A DNA stretch of 64,000 bases from Terriglobia bacterium (GTDB lineage Bacteria; Acidobacteriota; Terriglobia; Acidiferrales; UBA7541). The translations under genes and the position numbers were made by a program. The stretch is from NCBI GenBank assembly GCA_020073485.1, contig JAIQFB010000001.1:419929-483928 (forward strand), written 5' to 3'. The notes under the pieces are model-generated. The model had not been told where the DNA came from and searched no databases. It saw nothing but the letters and a program-made list of their open reading frames with translations. Shown in pieces: positions 17,897-26,088 of this stretch (within the stretch, counting starts at the first letter, position 1; every line of letters starts with the position of its first letter).

Positions 17897-18924
17897 CACA
17901 GGCCGAAACCATGTGGACGGGAAAAACAGTTCTGGTCACGGGAGGGTCGTCCTTCATCGGCTCGACGCTCGCCGACCAGCTGATTCTGCGCGGCGCCAAG
18001 GTGCGCGTCGTGGACGATCTGACCAGCGGCCATCTGGGCAACATCGCGGGGCACATTGCTTCCGGGAAAATCGAATTCATCCGCGCGGATTTGCGCGAGC
18101 CGGGCATCGCGCGCGGCGCCATGCAGGGCGTGCACACGGTTTTCCATCTGGCCGCGGACCACGGCGGCCGCGGCTACGTCGATTTGCATCAGGCGGGGCC
18201 AGCCTCGAATTTTTTCCTCGACGGTTTGATTTTCTGGGAAGCGCTGAAAGCGAAGGTGACGAAGGTCGTCTTCGCCTCGTCCGGCTGCGTCTATCCCAAT
18301 TTTCTGCAATCCGACGTGAACAAGGAAGTTTTCCTGACTGAGGATCTTACCAAGGGCCCGAACGACGCCGACAACACCTACGGCTGGGCCAAGCTGATGG
18401 CCGAATTCACACTGCAGGCCTACTACAAAGAGCATGGATTGAAGGCGGCGTCTTGCCGCTACTTCACCGTGTACGGCCCGCGCGGCGTGGAAAATCACGC
18501 GGTCATCGCCATGATCGCCCGCGCGTTTCTAAAACAAGACCCGTTCGAGGTCTGGGGCGACGGCACGCAGATCCGCAACTGGACCTACATCGACGACATC
18601 GTGGCCGGCACCATCGCCGCCGGAGAAAAAATCGACGACGGCACGGCCATCAACCTGGGCACCATGGAGCGCGTGAAGGTGATCGACGCGGTGAAGATGG
18701 TCATGGAAATGACGGGCCACAAAGCGCAGATCAAATTTCTGCCCAACATGCCCACCGGCCCGCTGAACCGCGTGGCTGACAATTCGCTGGCAAAAAAACT
18801 GACGGGCTGGGAACCGAAAGTCCCGTTCCGCGAAGGCCTGAAGCGCACCATCGACTGGTATTACAAGGACCGCGATCGCGCGCACGTCGAGAAGATTTTC
18901 AAAAAGATGCTGACGGAGAGGTAG
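17893..18924 (+). CDS. NAD-dependent epimerase, GDP-mannose 3,5-epimerase-like
   Basis: A 343-residue extended short-chain dehydrogenase. NAD binding is at VLVTGGSSFIGSTLAD (residues 15-30) and the catalytic pair in NTYGWAKLMAE near residue 160. The motif SSGCVYPNF and the WGDGTQIRNWTYIDD segment resemble GDP-mannose 3,5-epimerases and related sugar-nucleotide epimerases. It is coupled to the WbuB-like gene through a 4-base overlap, so it probably makes that enzyme's donor or a linked sugar. Exact substrate uncertain: GDP-mannose epimerase or another nucleotide-sugar epimerase. Confidence 0.85.
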   Translation: MTQAETMWTGKTVLVTGGSSFIGSTLADQLILRGAKVRVVDDLTSGHLGNIAGHIASGKIEFIRADLREPGIARGAMQGVHTVFHLAADHGGRGYVDLHQAGPASNFFLDGLIFWEALKAKVTKVVFASSGCVYPNFLQSDVNKEVFLTEDLTKGPNDADNTYGWAKLMAEFTLQAYYKEHGLKAASCRYFTVYGPRGVENHAVIAMIARAFLKQDPFEVWGDGTQIRNWTYIDDIVAGTIAAGEKIDDGTAINLGTMERVKVIDAVKMVMEMTGHKAQIKFLPNMPTGPLNRVADNSLAKKLTGWEPKVPFREGLKRTIDWYYKDRDRAHVEKIFKKMLTER

Positions 18925-18930
18925 AGGGAA

Positions 18931-18986
18931 CGAGGCAAGGAAGCAGGATGCAAGGGGGCAGGGAAGAAGGGAGCAGGGAAAAAGAG
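18931..18986. repeat. Purine-rich GGCA/GCAGG repeat (family C, copy 1)
   Basis: Directly after the epimerase stop is a 56-base purine-rich stretch built from degenerate units such as GAGGCAAGGAAGCAGG. A similar stretch occurs near 55830 and, in reverse orientation, near 42350. No reading frame explains it. Confidence 0.55.
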
Positions 18987-19030
18987 TAGTACAAAGCACT
19001 GGCAGGTTCGCGAGCGCACCAAAAAAAGGG

Positions 19031-19117
19031 CCGTCATTCCGAGCGAAGCGAGGAATCCCTCTTGGATCGACGTTAGGCCAAAGAAGGAGGGATTCCTCGC
19101 TTCGCTCGGAATGACGG
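19031..19117. repeat. Palindromic repeat family A, copy 1
   Basis: Two perfectly complementary 31-base arms (19031-19061 and 19087-19117) flank a 25-base loop; the arm core is GTCATTCCGAGCGAAGCGAG. This is the most regular of four copies in the window. It lies downstream of the epimerase and 45 bases before the lipid-carrier transferase gene. It could act as a bidirectional terminator or RNA-stability hairpin. Confidence 0.88.
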
Positions 19118-19162
19118 TGAACGTTTTTTGCCGTACCCTAAAGAGTCACAGCCGCCACTTAC

Positions 19163-20206
19163 ATGAACACAAGCCTCATCGCCTTCGCCGTCGGCCTGAT
19201 CGCCTCCCTGAGCCTCACGGTTCCTGTGCGACAGTTGGCCCTGCGCACCGGCATGGTGGATCATCCTGGCCCGCGCAAGGTGCACGTGCAGCCGATGCCG
19301 CTGCTCGGGGGCCTCGCCATTTATTTCGGCGTCCTGATTGCGCTGCTGGTCTCGATGGACGGCCCGGCGCTGCGCGAAGTGATCGGCATCTATGCGGGCG
19401 CGACGTTGGTTGCCGCCGTCGGCATCCTGGACGACCGCGGCCTGCTGCATCATCAGATCAAACTCTTCGGCGCGATGCCCGCCGCCGCCGTGATCCTGAT
19501 CGTCTCGGGAATCCGCGCGCAGGTTTTCTCCGCGATCTGGCCGGGCACGTTCGCAATCTGGGCGGACACGGCGCTGACGCTGGTCTGGGTCGTCGGCATC
19601 ACCGCATCGTTCAGCATTCTGGATCACATGGACGGGCTGTGCGCTGGCGTGGCTGCCATGGCGTCGCTCTTCTTCGCCATATTTGCCCTGGAAAGCGGAC
19701 AGCTACTGGTGAGCACCATGGCCGCCGCCGTCCTGGGCGCCGCCGCCGGATTCCTGCGCTGGAATTTCAAGCCGGCGAAAATTTTCATGGGCGATGGCGG
19801 CGCGATGTTCCTTGGTTTCCTGATGGCCACGCTCGCATTAAAACTTCGCCCGGTGATGTCCGGCGGCCACAACGCCGCGTGGCTCATCCCGATCTTCATC
19901 CTCGGCGCGACGATCTTCGACACCACCCTGATTTCCATTTCCCGTTCCCGCCGCGGCTTCCTGCCCTTCACCACTCCCGGCAAGGACCACACCGCGCACC
20001 GCCTCTCCAACATTTTTGCCAGCCAGCGCACCGCCGTCCTGCTGATGTACGCACTTGGCGCTTTCTTCGGCCTTCTGGCGCTGGCAATCAGCCATCTGCC
20101 TGCGCGCCCTGCGTATACGGTGGCTGTACTTGCGGGAGTGGCCGTGCTTGGCGCTGTCGCTCTGCTTGAGCGCGCGCCCTACGAACGCCAAACGCGCAAG
20201 TTGTAG
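19163..20206 (+). CDS. Undecaprenyl-phosphate sugar-1-phosphate transferase (WecA/TagO/MraY family)
   Basis: A 347-residue polytopic membrane protein. The motifs of the family appear in order: HPGPRKVHVQPMPLLGG near residue 33, the Asp pair AAVGILDDRG near 90, the catalytic ILDHMDGLCAG near 150, FKPAKIFMGDGGAMFLG near 206 and the HRLSNIFAS loop near 280. It transfers a sugar 1-phosphate (GlcNAc or similar) from UDP-sugar to undecaprenyl phosphate, the first membrane step for O-antigen, enterobacterial-type antigen or teichoic-like polymers. It is the likely initiating enzyme for the locus. Confidence 0.93.
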   Translation: MNTSLIAFAVGLIASLSLTVPVRQLALRTGMVDHPGPRKVHVQPMPLLGGLAIYFGVLIALLVSMDGPALREVIGIYAGATLVAAVGILDDRGLLHHQIKLFGAMPAAAVILIVSGIRAQVFSAIWPGTFAIWADTALTLVWVVGITASFSILDHMDGLCAGVAAMASLFFAIFALESGQLLVSTMAAAVLGAAAGFLRWNFKPAKIFMGDGGAMFLGFLMATLALKLRPVMSGGHNAAWLIPIFILGATIFDTTLISISRSRRGFLPFTTPGKDHTAHRLSNIFASQRTAVLLMYALGAFFGLLALAISHLPARPAYTVAVLAGVAVLGAVALLERAPYERQTRKL

Positions 20207-20291
20207 CACTGTTTCTCAAAATATTGGCCTTGTAATAGAGACATCGGCCCCCCTCTTCGAAAAATCACAAAGGGTGGAGCACCAGGCCCAC

Positions 20292-20705
20292 TTAGGAAGG
20301 CCCGATGAGAACTCCGACGTCCTTCCAATGGGCTGCTTTCAATCTTTGCTCACTTGGCGTGCGCGAATAGCCTTTGGTTACAACGGTCAGTTGTCGCGGA
20401 CCTGACCAACTGATGCCGACGTTCGGCGAATCTTGGGTAGCAAAAACCCAGGAATCGTCATCTTCGGGGCGAAGACGAGTCCCTTGGGGGCGAATACTGA
20501 CAATTCTCTCAAACGGCGACGTAGCTCCGCAGTTTCGCTCAAAAGCCGTCGCAATGTAGCGTCCGTCCGGCGAAGAAACCTCTGTCAGAACAAACGAGGA
20601 GCAATTAGGCGAAAGTAAGTTCGACGCGACATAGTAATAGGTTGCGCTGCCTATGACGAGCGATCCCGCTAGAATCAGGATCCGCACCTTTGTCTTTATT
20701 TGCAT
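20292..20705 (-). CDS. Small membrane-anchored protein of unknown function
   Basis: A 137-residue protein with one N-terminal helix (VRILILAGSLVIGSATYYY, residues 8-26). The rest is a small soluble domain with the segment SSPDGRYIATAFERNCGA then VSIRPQG and SWSGPRQLTVV, a repeat-like beta pattern seen in bacterial anchored proteins of unknown function. Two Cys (about 34 and 59) could form a disulfide outside the cytoplasm. The region is less GC-rich than the flanks. I do not recognise the family. Confidence 0.6.
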   Translation of the reverse strand: MQIKTKVRILILAGSLVIGSATYYYVASNLLSPNCSSFVLTEVSSPDGRYIATAFERNCGATSPFERIVSIRPQGTRLRPEDDDSWVFATQDSPNVGISWSGPRQLTVVTKGYSRTPSEQRLKAAHWKDVGVLIGPS

Positions 20706-20807
20706 TTTGCGTGCTCGATTCCTTTTGTAACTTGGAGTCGGCCGCGTGCCCTATCCTTGGCCTTTTGAATGGGTGGGGATTTTCGGATCACCATGCTCGG
20801 TCTGCAG

Positions 20808-21824
20808 TCACAAATCCACATCCTTCAGTGAAACCGACTTCCCAGTCGATTGTGCCCGTGTAGCCGCCAGCGCAATCCGCAGCGACCCCATCGCATCGTC
20901 AATCGTAATCGTAGGCGGACGATTGTTTTGCAGATTCGCCACAAAATTCTGAAGCTGCGCAGGATACGCGTCGCGGAATCGCTCCATGAAGAAGGGAACG
21001 GTGTCGTGCGCGACCTGATTCTTGGTCATCACAAAGAGCGGCGTCTCGCGCAGGTAGCCGATACGCAGCGTGCCGGTGGTGCCGAGGATTTCTCCAAAAA
21101 TGTCGTACCCGTAGATGCCGCTGCGGCTGAGGTCAACCATGCCAATGCGGCCGCTGGCGAACGTGAGCGTGACGATGGCGTTGTCGATGTCGCCGACTTC
21201 GTTGAGCTCGGGATATGCGAGGGTTCCGCCAATGGCGGTGACCGACGCGACTTCGCCCATGTACCAGCGCGCAAGATCGAAATCGTGGATGCCCATGTCC
21301 ATGATCATGCCGCCGCTGCTTTTGGGATTCGCGTATTCCAGGGAAGGCCGGTAAGGATCGCGCGAGGAAGATTTAAATACGATGGGCGTTCCGATGACGC
21401 CCTCTTCGACCTTTTTCTTGGCGGCGGCATAGCCCGCGTCAAAGCGGCGCATGAAGCCCATCTGCAGGAAGCCGTGCTTGCGCGCGGCAGCGTCTTTCAT
21501 TTTTTGCGTTTCGCTGAGCGACAACGCGGGAGGCTTCTCGCAAAACACGGCCTTGCCGCGGTCCAGGGCGGCAACGGTGAGGTCGGTGTGAGTGTCGGTG
21601 GGGCTCACGATCACGGCCGCGTCGATGCCCGGATCGGAGAGCATAGCGATGGGGTCCATATACCATCGCGGCACGTTCAAGTCGCGCGCGGTCTCCTCCG
21701 CCAGCGTGGCGTTAGTGTCCGCCAAAGCCACCAGATTTACTCCGGCTACGCGCGCCGCCAGGTCGCGCGCGTAGACGCGCCCGAGCCGGCCCAGACCAAT
21801 CAAACCCACATTCAACTTCTTCAT
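20808..21824 (-). CDS. Gfo/Idh/MocA family oxidoreductase
   Basis: A 338-residue NAD(P)-dependent dehydrogenase. The Rossmann motif VGLIGLGRLGRVYARDL is at residues 6-22; the EKP motif is in AVFCEKPPALSL near 95, and the catalytic-region motif GGMIMDMGIHDFDLARW near 172 carries the conserved Asp/His pair. It most resembles inositol 2-dehydrogenase (IolG) and sugar dehydrogenases. It would oxidise or reduce a sugar or polyol hydroxyl in the cytosol. No operon partner is close; the upstream 292-base gap holds repeats. Substrate unknown. Confidence 0.88.
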   Translation of the reverse strand: MKKLNVGLIGLGRLGRVYARDLAARVAGVNLVALADTNATLAEETARDLNVPRWYMDPIAMLSDPGIDAAVIVSPTDTHTDLTVAALDRGKAVFCEKPPALSLSETQKMKDAAARKHGFLQMGFMRRFDAGYAAAKKKVEEGVIGTPIVFKSSSRDPYRPSLEYANPKSSGGMIMDMGIHDFDLARWYMGEVASVTAIGGTLAYPELNEVGDIDNAIVTLTFASGRIGMVDLSRSGIYGYDIFGEILGTTGTLRIGYLRETPLFVMTKNQVAHDTVPFFMERFRDAYPAQLQNFVANLQNNRPPTITIDDAMGSLRIALAATRAQSTGKSVSLKDVDL

Positions 21825-21923
21825 CCGTTCCTCCTGGTTATTTTTCGCCGCTAAAATTATGGCTCGCGCATCGTACGCCGCTCCTCGGTTCGAGGCAACG
21901 AGATTGCGATTGAGTAGGTTCCT

Positions 21924-21948
21924 GGTGGCACAGACTTCATAGCCTGCC
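21924..21948. repeat. Palindromic repeat family B, degenerate copy
   Basis: The sequence GGTGGCACAGACTTCATAGC and the following CTGCC match one arm of the B palindrome with substitutions. It lies 18 bases from a family A element, the same pairing seen near 41011-41189. Confidence 0.5.
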
Positions 21949-21965
21949 GAAAAACGAAATTTCGC

Positions 21966-22055
21966 GTCATTCCGAGGGCCGGTTTGTGGCCCGAGGAATC
22001 CCTCCGAGCTCTAAGGTCAAAAGAAAGAGAGATTCCTCGCTTCGCTGGGAATGAC
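21966..22055. repeat. Palindromic repeat family A, copy 2
   Basis: Arms beginning GTCATTCCGAGGGCC and ending CGCTTCGCTGGGAATGAC pair over most of their length, with the conserved GAGGAATCCCTC / GAGATTCCTC inner core. It lies 62 bases downstream of the MOSC-gene stop (leftward). Confidence 0.8.
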
Positions 22056-22116
22056 TAAATAAGTGGAATTGGCTTCCAATCTTTCCCCTCGGCATGAGGG
22101 ACCCATGCTGCGGAAT

Positions 22117-22755
22117 CTAACCCTGCCCGCTCAGTTCTTCCCGCCAGCTTGCGGACAGGTAAGGCACGCGCAGGGTGCGTTCGCGAATATTCCCCGAATC
22201 GACTCCGTGCACATAAAGATTCAAGACGTCGGTGATGGACACGCAGTTTTCATCCTGGTGAACGCGGACAACCTCATCCCCCGCGCCCACTTCTCCTTCG
22301 CGGAGCACGCGGAAGTAGAACCCGGTGCGGCGGCTGGCCAGGAAGCGCTTGATCATGTCGTCGCGGCCGAATTTGAGGTTCAGTTTGAAACAGGGAAGCC
22401 GCGGCTGGGTGACCACCACTTCGGCCGTGCCGATGGTGTAGCGATCTCCCAGGAAAACGCCGGTCTCCAGAAGTCCAGAGGTCGTGAGATTCTCTCCAAG
22501 CGCCCCCCACGGGAGATCGACCCCGGGCAGCTCCTTCTTCCAAAAGGGATAATGTTCGGAGGGATAGGCGTACACGGCCTTATCCTGCCCGCCATGGACC
22601 GTTAGGTCTGCCTGCTCGTCCCCATCAAGGTTCAGCCTGCGCATCCGCACACGCCCCGCAACCGGCGACTTGAAAATGCCGGTTGAGACTTCCTGGCCGT
22701 CCTCGTGGACGGTGCGAGGGACTCCGACTTGCAGGGAAACCAGCGCGGGGGACAT
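22117..22755 (-). CDS. MOSC domain protein (YiiM-like)
   Basis: A 212-residue MOSC-domain protein. I start it at ATG 22755 because GGAGAG lies seven bases upstream, although the frame is open to 22791. The fold is marked by GDEQADLTVHGGQDKAVYAY (near residue 47), GENLTTSGL and the Cys-containing QPRLPCFKLNLKFG motif, which is the sulfur-carrying Cys of the MOSC family. Members handle Moco-related or N-hydroxylated compounds (YiiM/YcbX type). No Mo-enzyme lies nearby, so the role here is unknown. Confidence 0.87.
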   Translation of the reverse strand: MSPALVSLQVGVPRTVHEDGQEVSTGIFKSPVAGRVRMRRLNLDGDEQADLTVHGGQDKAVYAYPSEHYPFWKKELPGVDLPWGALGENLTTSGLLETGVFLGDRYTIGTAEVVVTQPRLPCFKLNLKFGRDDMIKRFLASRRTGFYFRVLREGEVGAGDEVVRVHQDENCVSITDVLNLYVHGVDSGNIRERTLRVPYLSASWREELSGQG

Positions 22756-22832
22756 GAGCACTCTCCATTTCCTAACTGCTGCCACTGGCATGATATTCGT
22801 CTTCGGCTAGCCAGAGCAACAGAAGGAAGCAA

Positions 22833-23009
22833 ATGAATATTTTCGGCATTAACTGGCTAGCTCTTTGCCTTACGTCGCGGTTTGGCTATACTGCTGGTTC
22901 ATTATCTAGGCTCCTGAATGGGCAAGCCGTGGGGGTTGGAGCGTCTGGAGCGCATTCCGGCCAATTTGTAGTAGAGGGCTGGCGGCTGACCATATCGATC
23001 TGTCGCTAA
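22833..23009 (+). CDS. Possible small ORF, unknown or remnant
   Basis: A 58-codon frame preceded by AGAAGGAAGC, a fair Shine-Dalgarno. The product starts MNIFGINWLALC, and both carbamoyltransferases in this window begin MNILG, but the likeness stops there. It may be a degenerate gene start or chance. The rest of this 314-base gap (22756-23069) shows nothing else clear. Confidence 0.2.
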   Translation: MNIFGINWLALCLTSRFGYTAGSLSRLLNGQAVGVGASGAHSGQFVVEGWRLTISICR

Positions 23010-23069
23010 CTGCCAAATTGGAATTTAACGCGCTTTCATGTCGATGCGCTGCGTCTACGCAGCCGGACA

Positions 23070-24281
23070 ATGAAGCGAGGGAAGGTCAAACTGCCGCAAG
23101 GGATTGAACGAGGAACCGGAAGTAAATCCGGCCAACAGGTCGCCATCGTCGGCGGCTCGGCTTCGGGTTTTTTCACGGCGTCTCTGCTGGCCCGGGCGGG
23201 CTGCTCGGTACAGGTCCTCGAGCGTTCCGAGCAACTCGATCCCACGCCGCGCACGCTGATTGTCACCAGCCACATGCGCACGCTGCTGGGGGAAATCGGC
23301 GAACGCGCAGTCGTCAACGAAATCCGCAAATTTGAGCTGTATACCGACGGCCGGTCGGCGCACGTGCCGCTGGACCGCCCCGACCTGATCATCGAAAGGT
23401 CGCGGCTGATCCGCGGCCTTGCCGAGCAGGCGCAAGCGGAAGGCGCAAAAATTTCCTTCGGTAACCGATTCATGTCGCTCGAAAGCAACGGAACCGGATT
23501 GCGCGTGGGCGTCGAACGCCAGCAGGGGGGCAAGGCCGAGGAATTGCACGCGGACGTTGTCGTGGGCGCCGATGGCGCGCTCTCCCGAGTTGCTCAGGCG
23601 GCCGGGTGGCCGCGGCAGCCGACCGTGCCACTGGTTCAAGCCATCGTGCGCGTTCCAGCCGATATGCGCCCGGACACGGTTCGCGTATGGTTCATCCCGG
23701 ACGATACTCCCTACTTTTATTGGCTGATTCCGGAATCGCCTGAGCGCGCTGCGCTGGGCCTGATCGGCGAAGACGGCCAGGAAACGCGGCGGTGCCTGGA
23801 GCGTTTCATGGAGAAGCGCGGCTTCACTCCTCTCGGTTTCCAGGGCGCGCGCATCCCCGTTTACGATCGCTGGACTCCGGTGGAACGCCGCGTGGGCGCG
23901 GGCAAGGTGTTTTTGGTTGGCGACGCCGCCGGGCAAGTGAAGGTCACGACCGTCGGCGGAATCGTCACCGGTTTTCGCGGGGCCATCGGCGTGAGCGAAG
24001 CGATCCTGAACGGCGGCGAGAGCCGCGAGCTGCGTTCACTGCGCCGCGAGCTCGATGTCCATCTCCTCATCCGGAAAACAATCCATCAATTCAAGCAGGC
24101 CGACTACAGCCGCCTCGTCGATCTGATGAACGCTTCGACGCGCCGCTCGCTCAGCCAATACACGCGCGACGAAGCCGCCAGCATTCTCTGGCACATCGCG
24201 CTCAGCCAGCCGCGCCTGCTTCTGCTCGGACTTCGCGGCCTGCTCTCCGGCGGTTCGATCCTTCCCAAGAATCGCGGCTGA
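23070..24281 (+). CDS. FAD-dependent oxidoreductase, geranylgeranyl-reductase-like
   Basis: A 403-residue flavoprotein of the PHBH/geranylgeranyl reductase superfamily. FAD binding is at VAIVGGSASGFFTASLLA (residues 24-41), with the DG motif VVVGADGALSRVA near 166 and GD motif VFLVGDAAGQVK near 280. The C-terminal part is long and helical (LRRELDVHLLIRKTIHQF). Such enzymes reduce isoprenoid double bonds or hydroxylate aromatics or lipids. The gene is followed after 66 bases by a carbamoyltransferase on the same strand, suggesting a two-gene unit. Reductase against monooxygenase cannot be settled from the sequence. Confidence 0.85.
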   Translation: MKRGKVKLPQGIERGTGSKSGQQVAIVGGSASGFFTASLLARAGCSVQVLERSEQLDPTPRTLIVTSHMRTLLGEIGERAVVNEIRKFELYTDGRSAHVPLDRPDLIIERSRLIRGLAEQAQAEGAKISFGNRFMSLESNGTGLRVGVERQQGGKAEELHADVVVGADGALSRVAQAAGWPRQPTVPLVQAIVRVPADMRPDTVRVWFIPDDTPYFYWLIPESPERAALGLIGEDGQETRRCLERFMEKRGFTPLGFQGARIPVYDRWTPVERRVGAGKVFLVGDAAGQVKVTTVGGIVTGFRGAIGVSEAILNGGESRELRSLRRELDVHLLIRKTIHQFKQADYSRLVDLMNASTRRSLSQYTRDEAASILWHIALSQPRLLLLGLRGLLSGGSILPKNRG

Positions 24282-24347
24282 AGCGTATATTTATTCGGCG
24301 GGTTTCAAGCAGAGCCCTCACCCCGCGATCAGAAGCAAGGAACGCAC

Positions 24348-26078
24348 TTGAACATCCTTGGTCTTTCCGGCCTCGCTCATGACTCAGCTGCCGCGCTGCT
24401 TTCCGACGGCGGCATTCTCGCCGCCATGGAGGAAGGCAAGCTGGTGCGCCGGCGCACGGCCGCCGGAATTCCGCGAGAGGCAATTCGCTTCTGCCTGGAG
24501 CGCGCCGGCACAGGATGGAGCGGCGTGGAATGCGTGGTCGTGGCCAGTCGTCCGGTGCGCGCGTGGGTGCGCCAGGCGTGGATGCGCGCCAAGCGCACAC
24601 CGTTTGCGCCCGTTCCCAGCGGCTACTACCAGACCAAAGCCCTCGGCGAATTGGGGCGCGAGCTGAACAACGGACGTTTGCTCGAGACGATGGGCGAGTC
24701 GCCGAACCTTCGCGTCCTGCACCTCGAACATCACCTCTGCCACGCCGCTAGCGCCTTCTATGCGTCAGGGTTCGACCGCGCTCTGGCGATCACACTCGAT
24801 GAGCAGGGCGACGGGCGCTCCGGCAGCGTCGCGCTGGGGCAGGACACCCGCCTGCGCGTCCTGGAATCGATTCCATTCCCGCACTCTCCCGCCTGGATTT
24901 TTTCGCAGGTCACCGATCTGATTGGCTTCACGCCACACGCGGACGAACACAAGACGCAATGGCTGGGCCTGGAAGGGGAGCCGGTATTCGAGTCGCTGTT
25001 TCTGGAAATTCTCCGGCGCTCGCCCGGAAAACTCCCGCACCTCTCCTCAAGCTACTTCAATGCGGGGCTGGCCGGGCACATTGCCTTTTCAGGAAAGTTC
25101 TATCGAGCCGTTGGAATTGACCCGGTGATCGGAAAGGCCGCCGAAACAGGTTCACCGCGCCCGCCGGTTCCGGATGCTTTGCGCAAGCAACTCGCCGCGA
25201 GCGTGCAGCAGGCCTGCTGCAAGGTCGCCGCGGAACTTGCCGAGCGATACAGGCTGGAGACCGGAGCGAAATCGCTGTGCCTTGCCGGAGGATTGTTTTT
25301 AAATCCAGTGGTGGTCTCGCACGTCGAGAAAAATACCGGGTTCGACAGCGTCTTCGTGCAGCCCGCCGCGGGAAACGAAGGCACTGCGCTGGGCGCGGCC
25401 TGGTACGTGCGCCATCACATGGAGGGAAAACCCCGCCAGGCGGCGGTTGAGCACCTTGCCTGGGGACCGAGCTACACGAATCAGGAAATCAAACAGGTGC
25501 TGGAAAATTGCAAGGCGCGCTACCGCTATCACAACAGCGATGCGCAGAGCCTGGAAGAAGCCACGCAATTGCTTGCCGCCGGGAAAATCGTCGGATGGTT
25601 CCACGGCGCCGCCGAATTCGGTCCGCGCGCGCTCGGCAATCGCAGCCTGCTGGCATCCCCGTGGGCGCCGTACGTCAAAGAAAATCTGAATGAATTTGTG
25701 AAGCATCGGGAAAGCTTTCGTCCCTTCGCCATCGCCGTGCCTGCCGAACGCGCCGCGGAATATTTTGAGTACACGCCCGCGGCGCGCTTCATGGCCACCC
25801 TTGGAGTCGCCAAGCCGGAAGCGGCCCGCCTGCTCGAAGGATTTTTGCTGCCCGGCTCGCGCGTCCGTTTGCATGTCGTGGAGCGTTCGGCGAACCCGCT
25901 TCTCTGGCAACTGCTCTGCCGTGTGGGCCAAATTTCCGAAGCGCCCATGCTTGTGAACACTTCGTTTAATCTTTTTGGCGAGCCTCTGGTGGTTTCCCCA
26001 CGCGATGCCGTGAGAAGTTATTTTTGTTCCGGCGTGGACGCGCTGGTGATGGAAAGTTTTTCGCTCACGAAGAGCTGA
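24348..26078 (+). CDS. Carbamoyltransferase (NodU/TobZ family), copy 2
   Basis: A 576-residue carbamoyltransferase from TTG 24348, with AAGGAACG just upstream. The start MNILGLSGLAHDSAAALL, the His cluster LEHHLCHAASAF near residue 127 and the signature AEFGPRALGNRSLLA near 425 are those of the family. It shares little beyond motifs with copy 1 and ends its C-terminal domain with VNTSFNLFGEPLV, the expected carbamoyl-phosphate-side motif. It lies 66 bases after the FAD oxidoreductase, its likely partner. It would carbamoylate a hydroxyl on an unknown acceptor, possibly one prepared by that flavoenzyme. Confidence 0.9.
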   Translation: MNILGLSGLAHDSAAALLSDGGILAAMEEGKLVRRRTAAGIPREAIRFCLERAGTGWSGVECVVVASRPVRAWVRQAWMRAKRTPFAPVPSGYYQTKALGELGRELNNGRLLETMGESPNLRVLHLEHHLCHAASAFYASGFDRALAITLDEQGDGRSGSVALGQDTRLRVLESIPFPHSPAWIFSQVTDLIGFTPHADEHKTQWLGLEGEPVFESLFLEILRRSPGKLPHLSSSYFNAGLAGHIAFSGKFYRAVGIDPVIGKAAETGSPRPPVPDALRKQLAASVQQACCKVAAELAERYRLETGAKSLCLAGGLFLNPVVVSHVEKNTGFDSVFVQPAAGNEGTALGAAWYVRHHMEGKPRQAAVEHLAWGPSYTNQEIKQVLENCKARYRYHNSDAQSLEEATQLLAAGKIVGWFHGAAEFGPRALGNRSLLASPWAPYVKENLNEFVKHRESFRPFAIAVPAERAAEYFEYTPAARFMATLGVAKPEAARLLEGFLLPGSRVRLHVVERSANPLLWQLLCRVGQISEAPMLVNTSFNLFGEPLVVSPRDAVRSYFCSGVDALVMESFSLTKS

Positions 26079-26088
26079 CCGGATGCAA

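Noticed and set aside
18925..19162. CRISPR-like reading of the repeats before the lipid-carrier transferase
   Set aside because: Only one inverted pair and a degenerate purine run; no regular direct repeats with unique spacers, and no cas gene.
20433..20618. 61-codon rightward frame inside the 20292-20705 gene
   Set aside because: Antisense to the small anchored protein; no domain.
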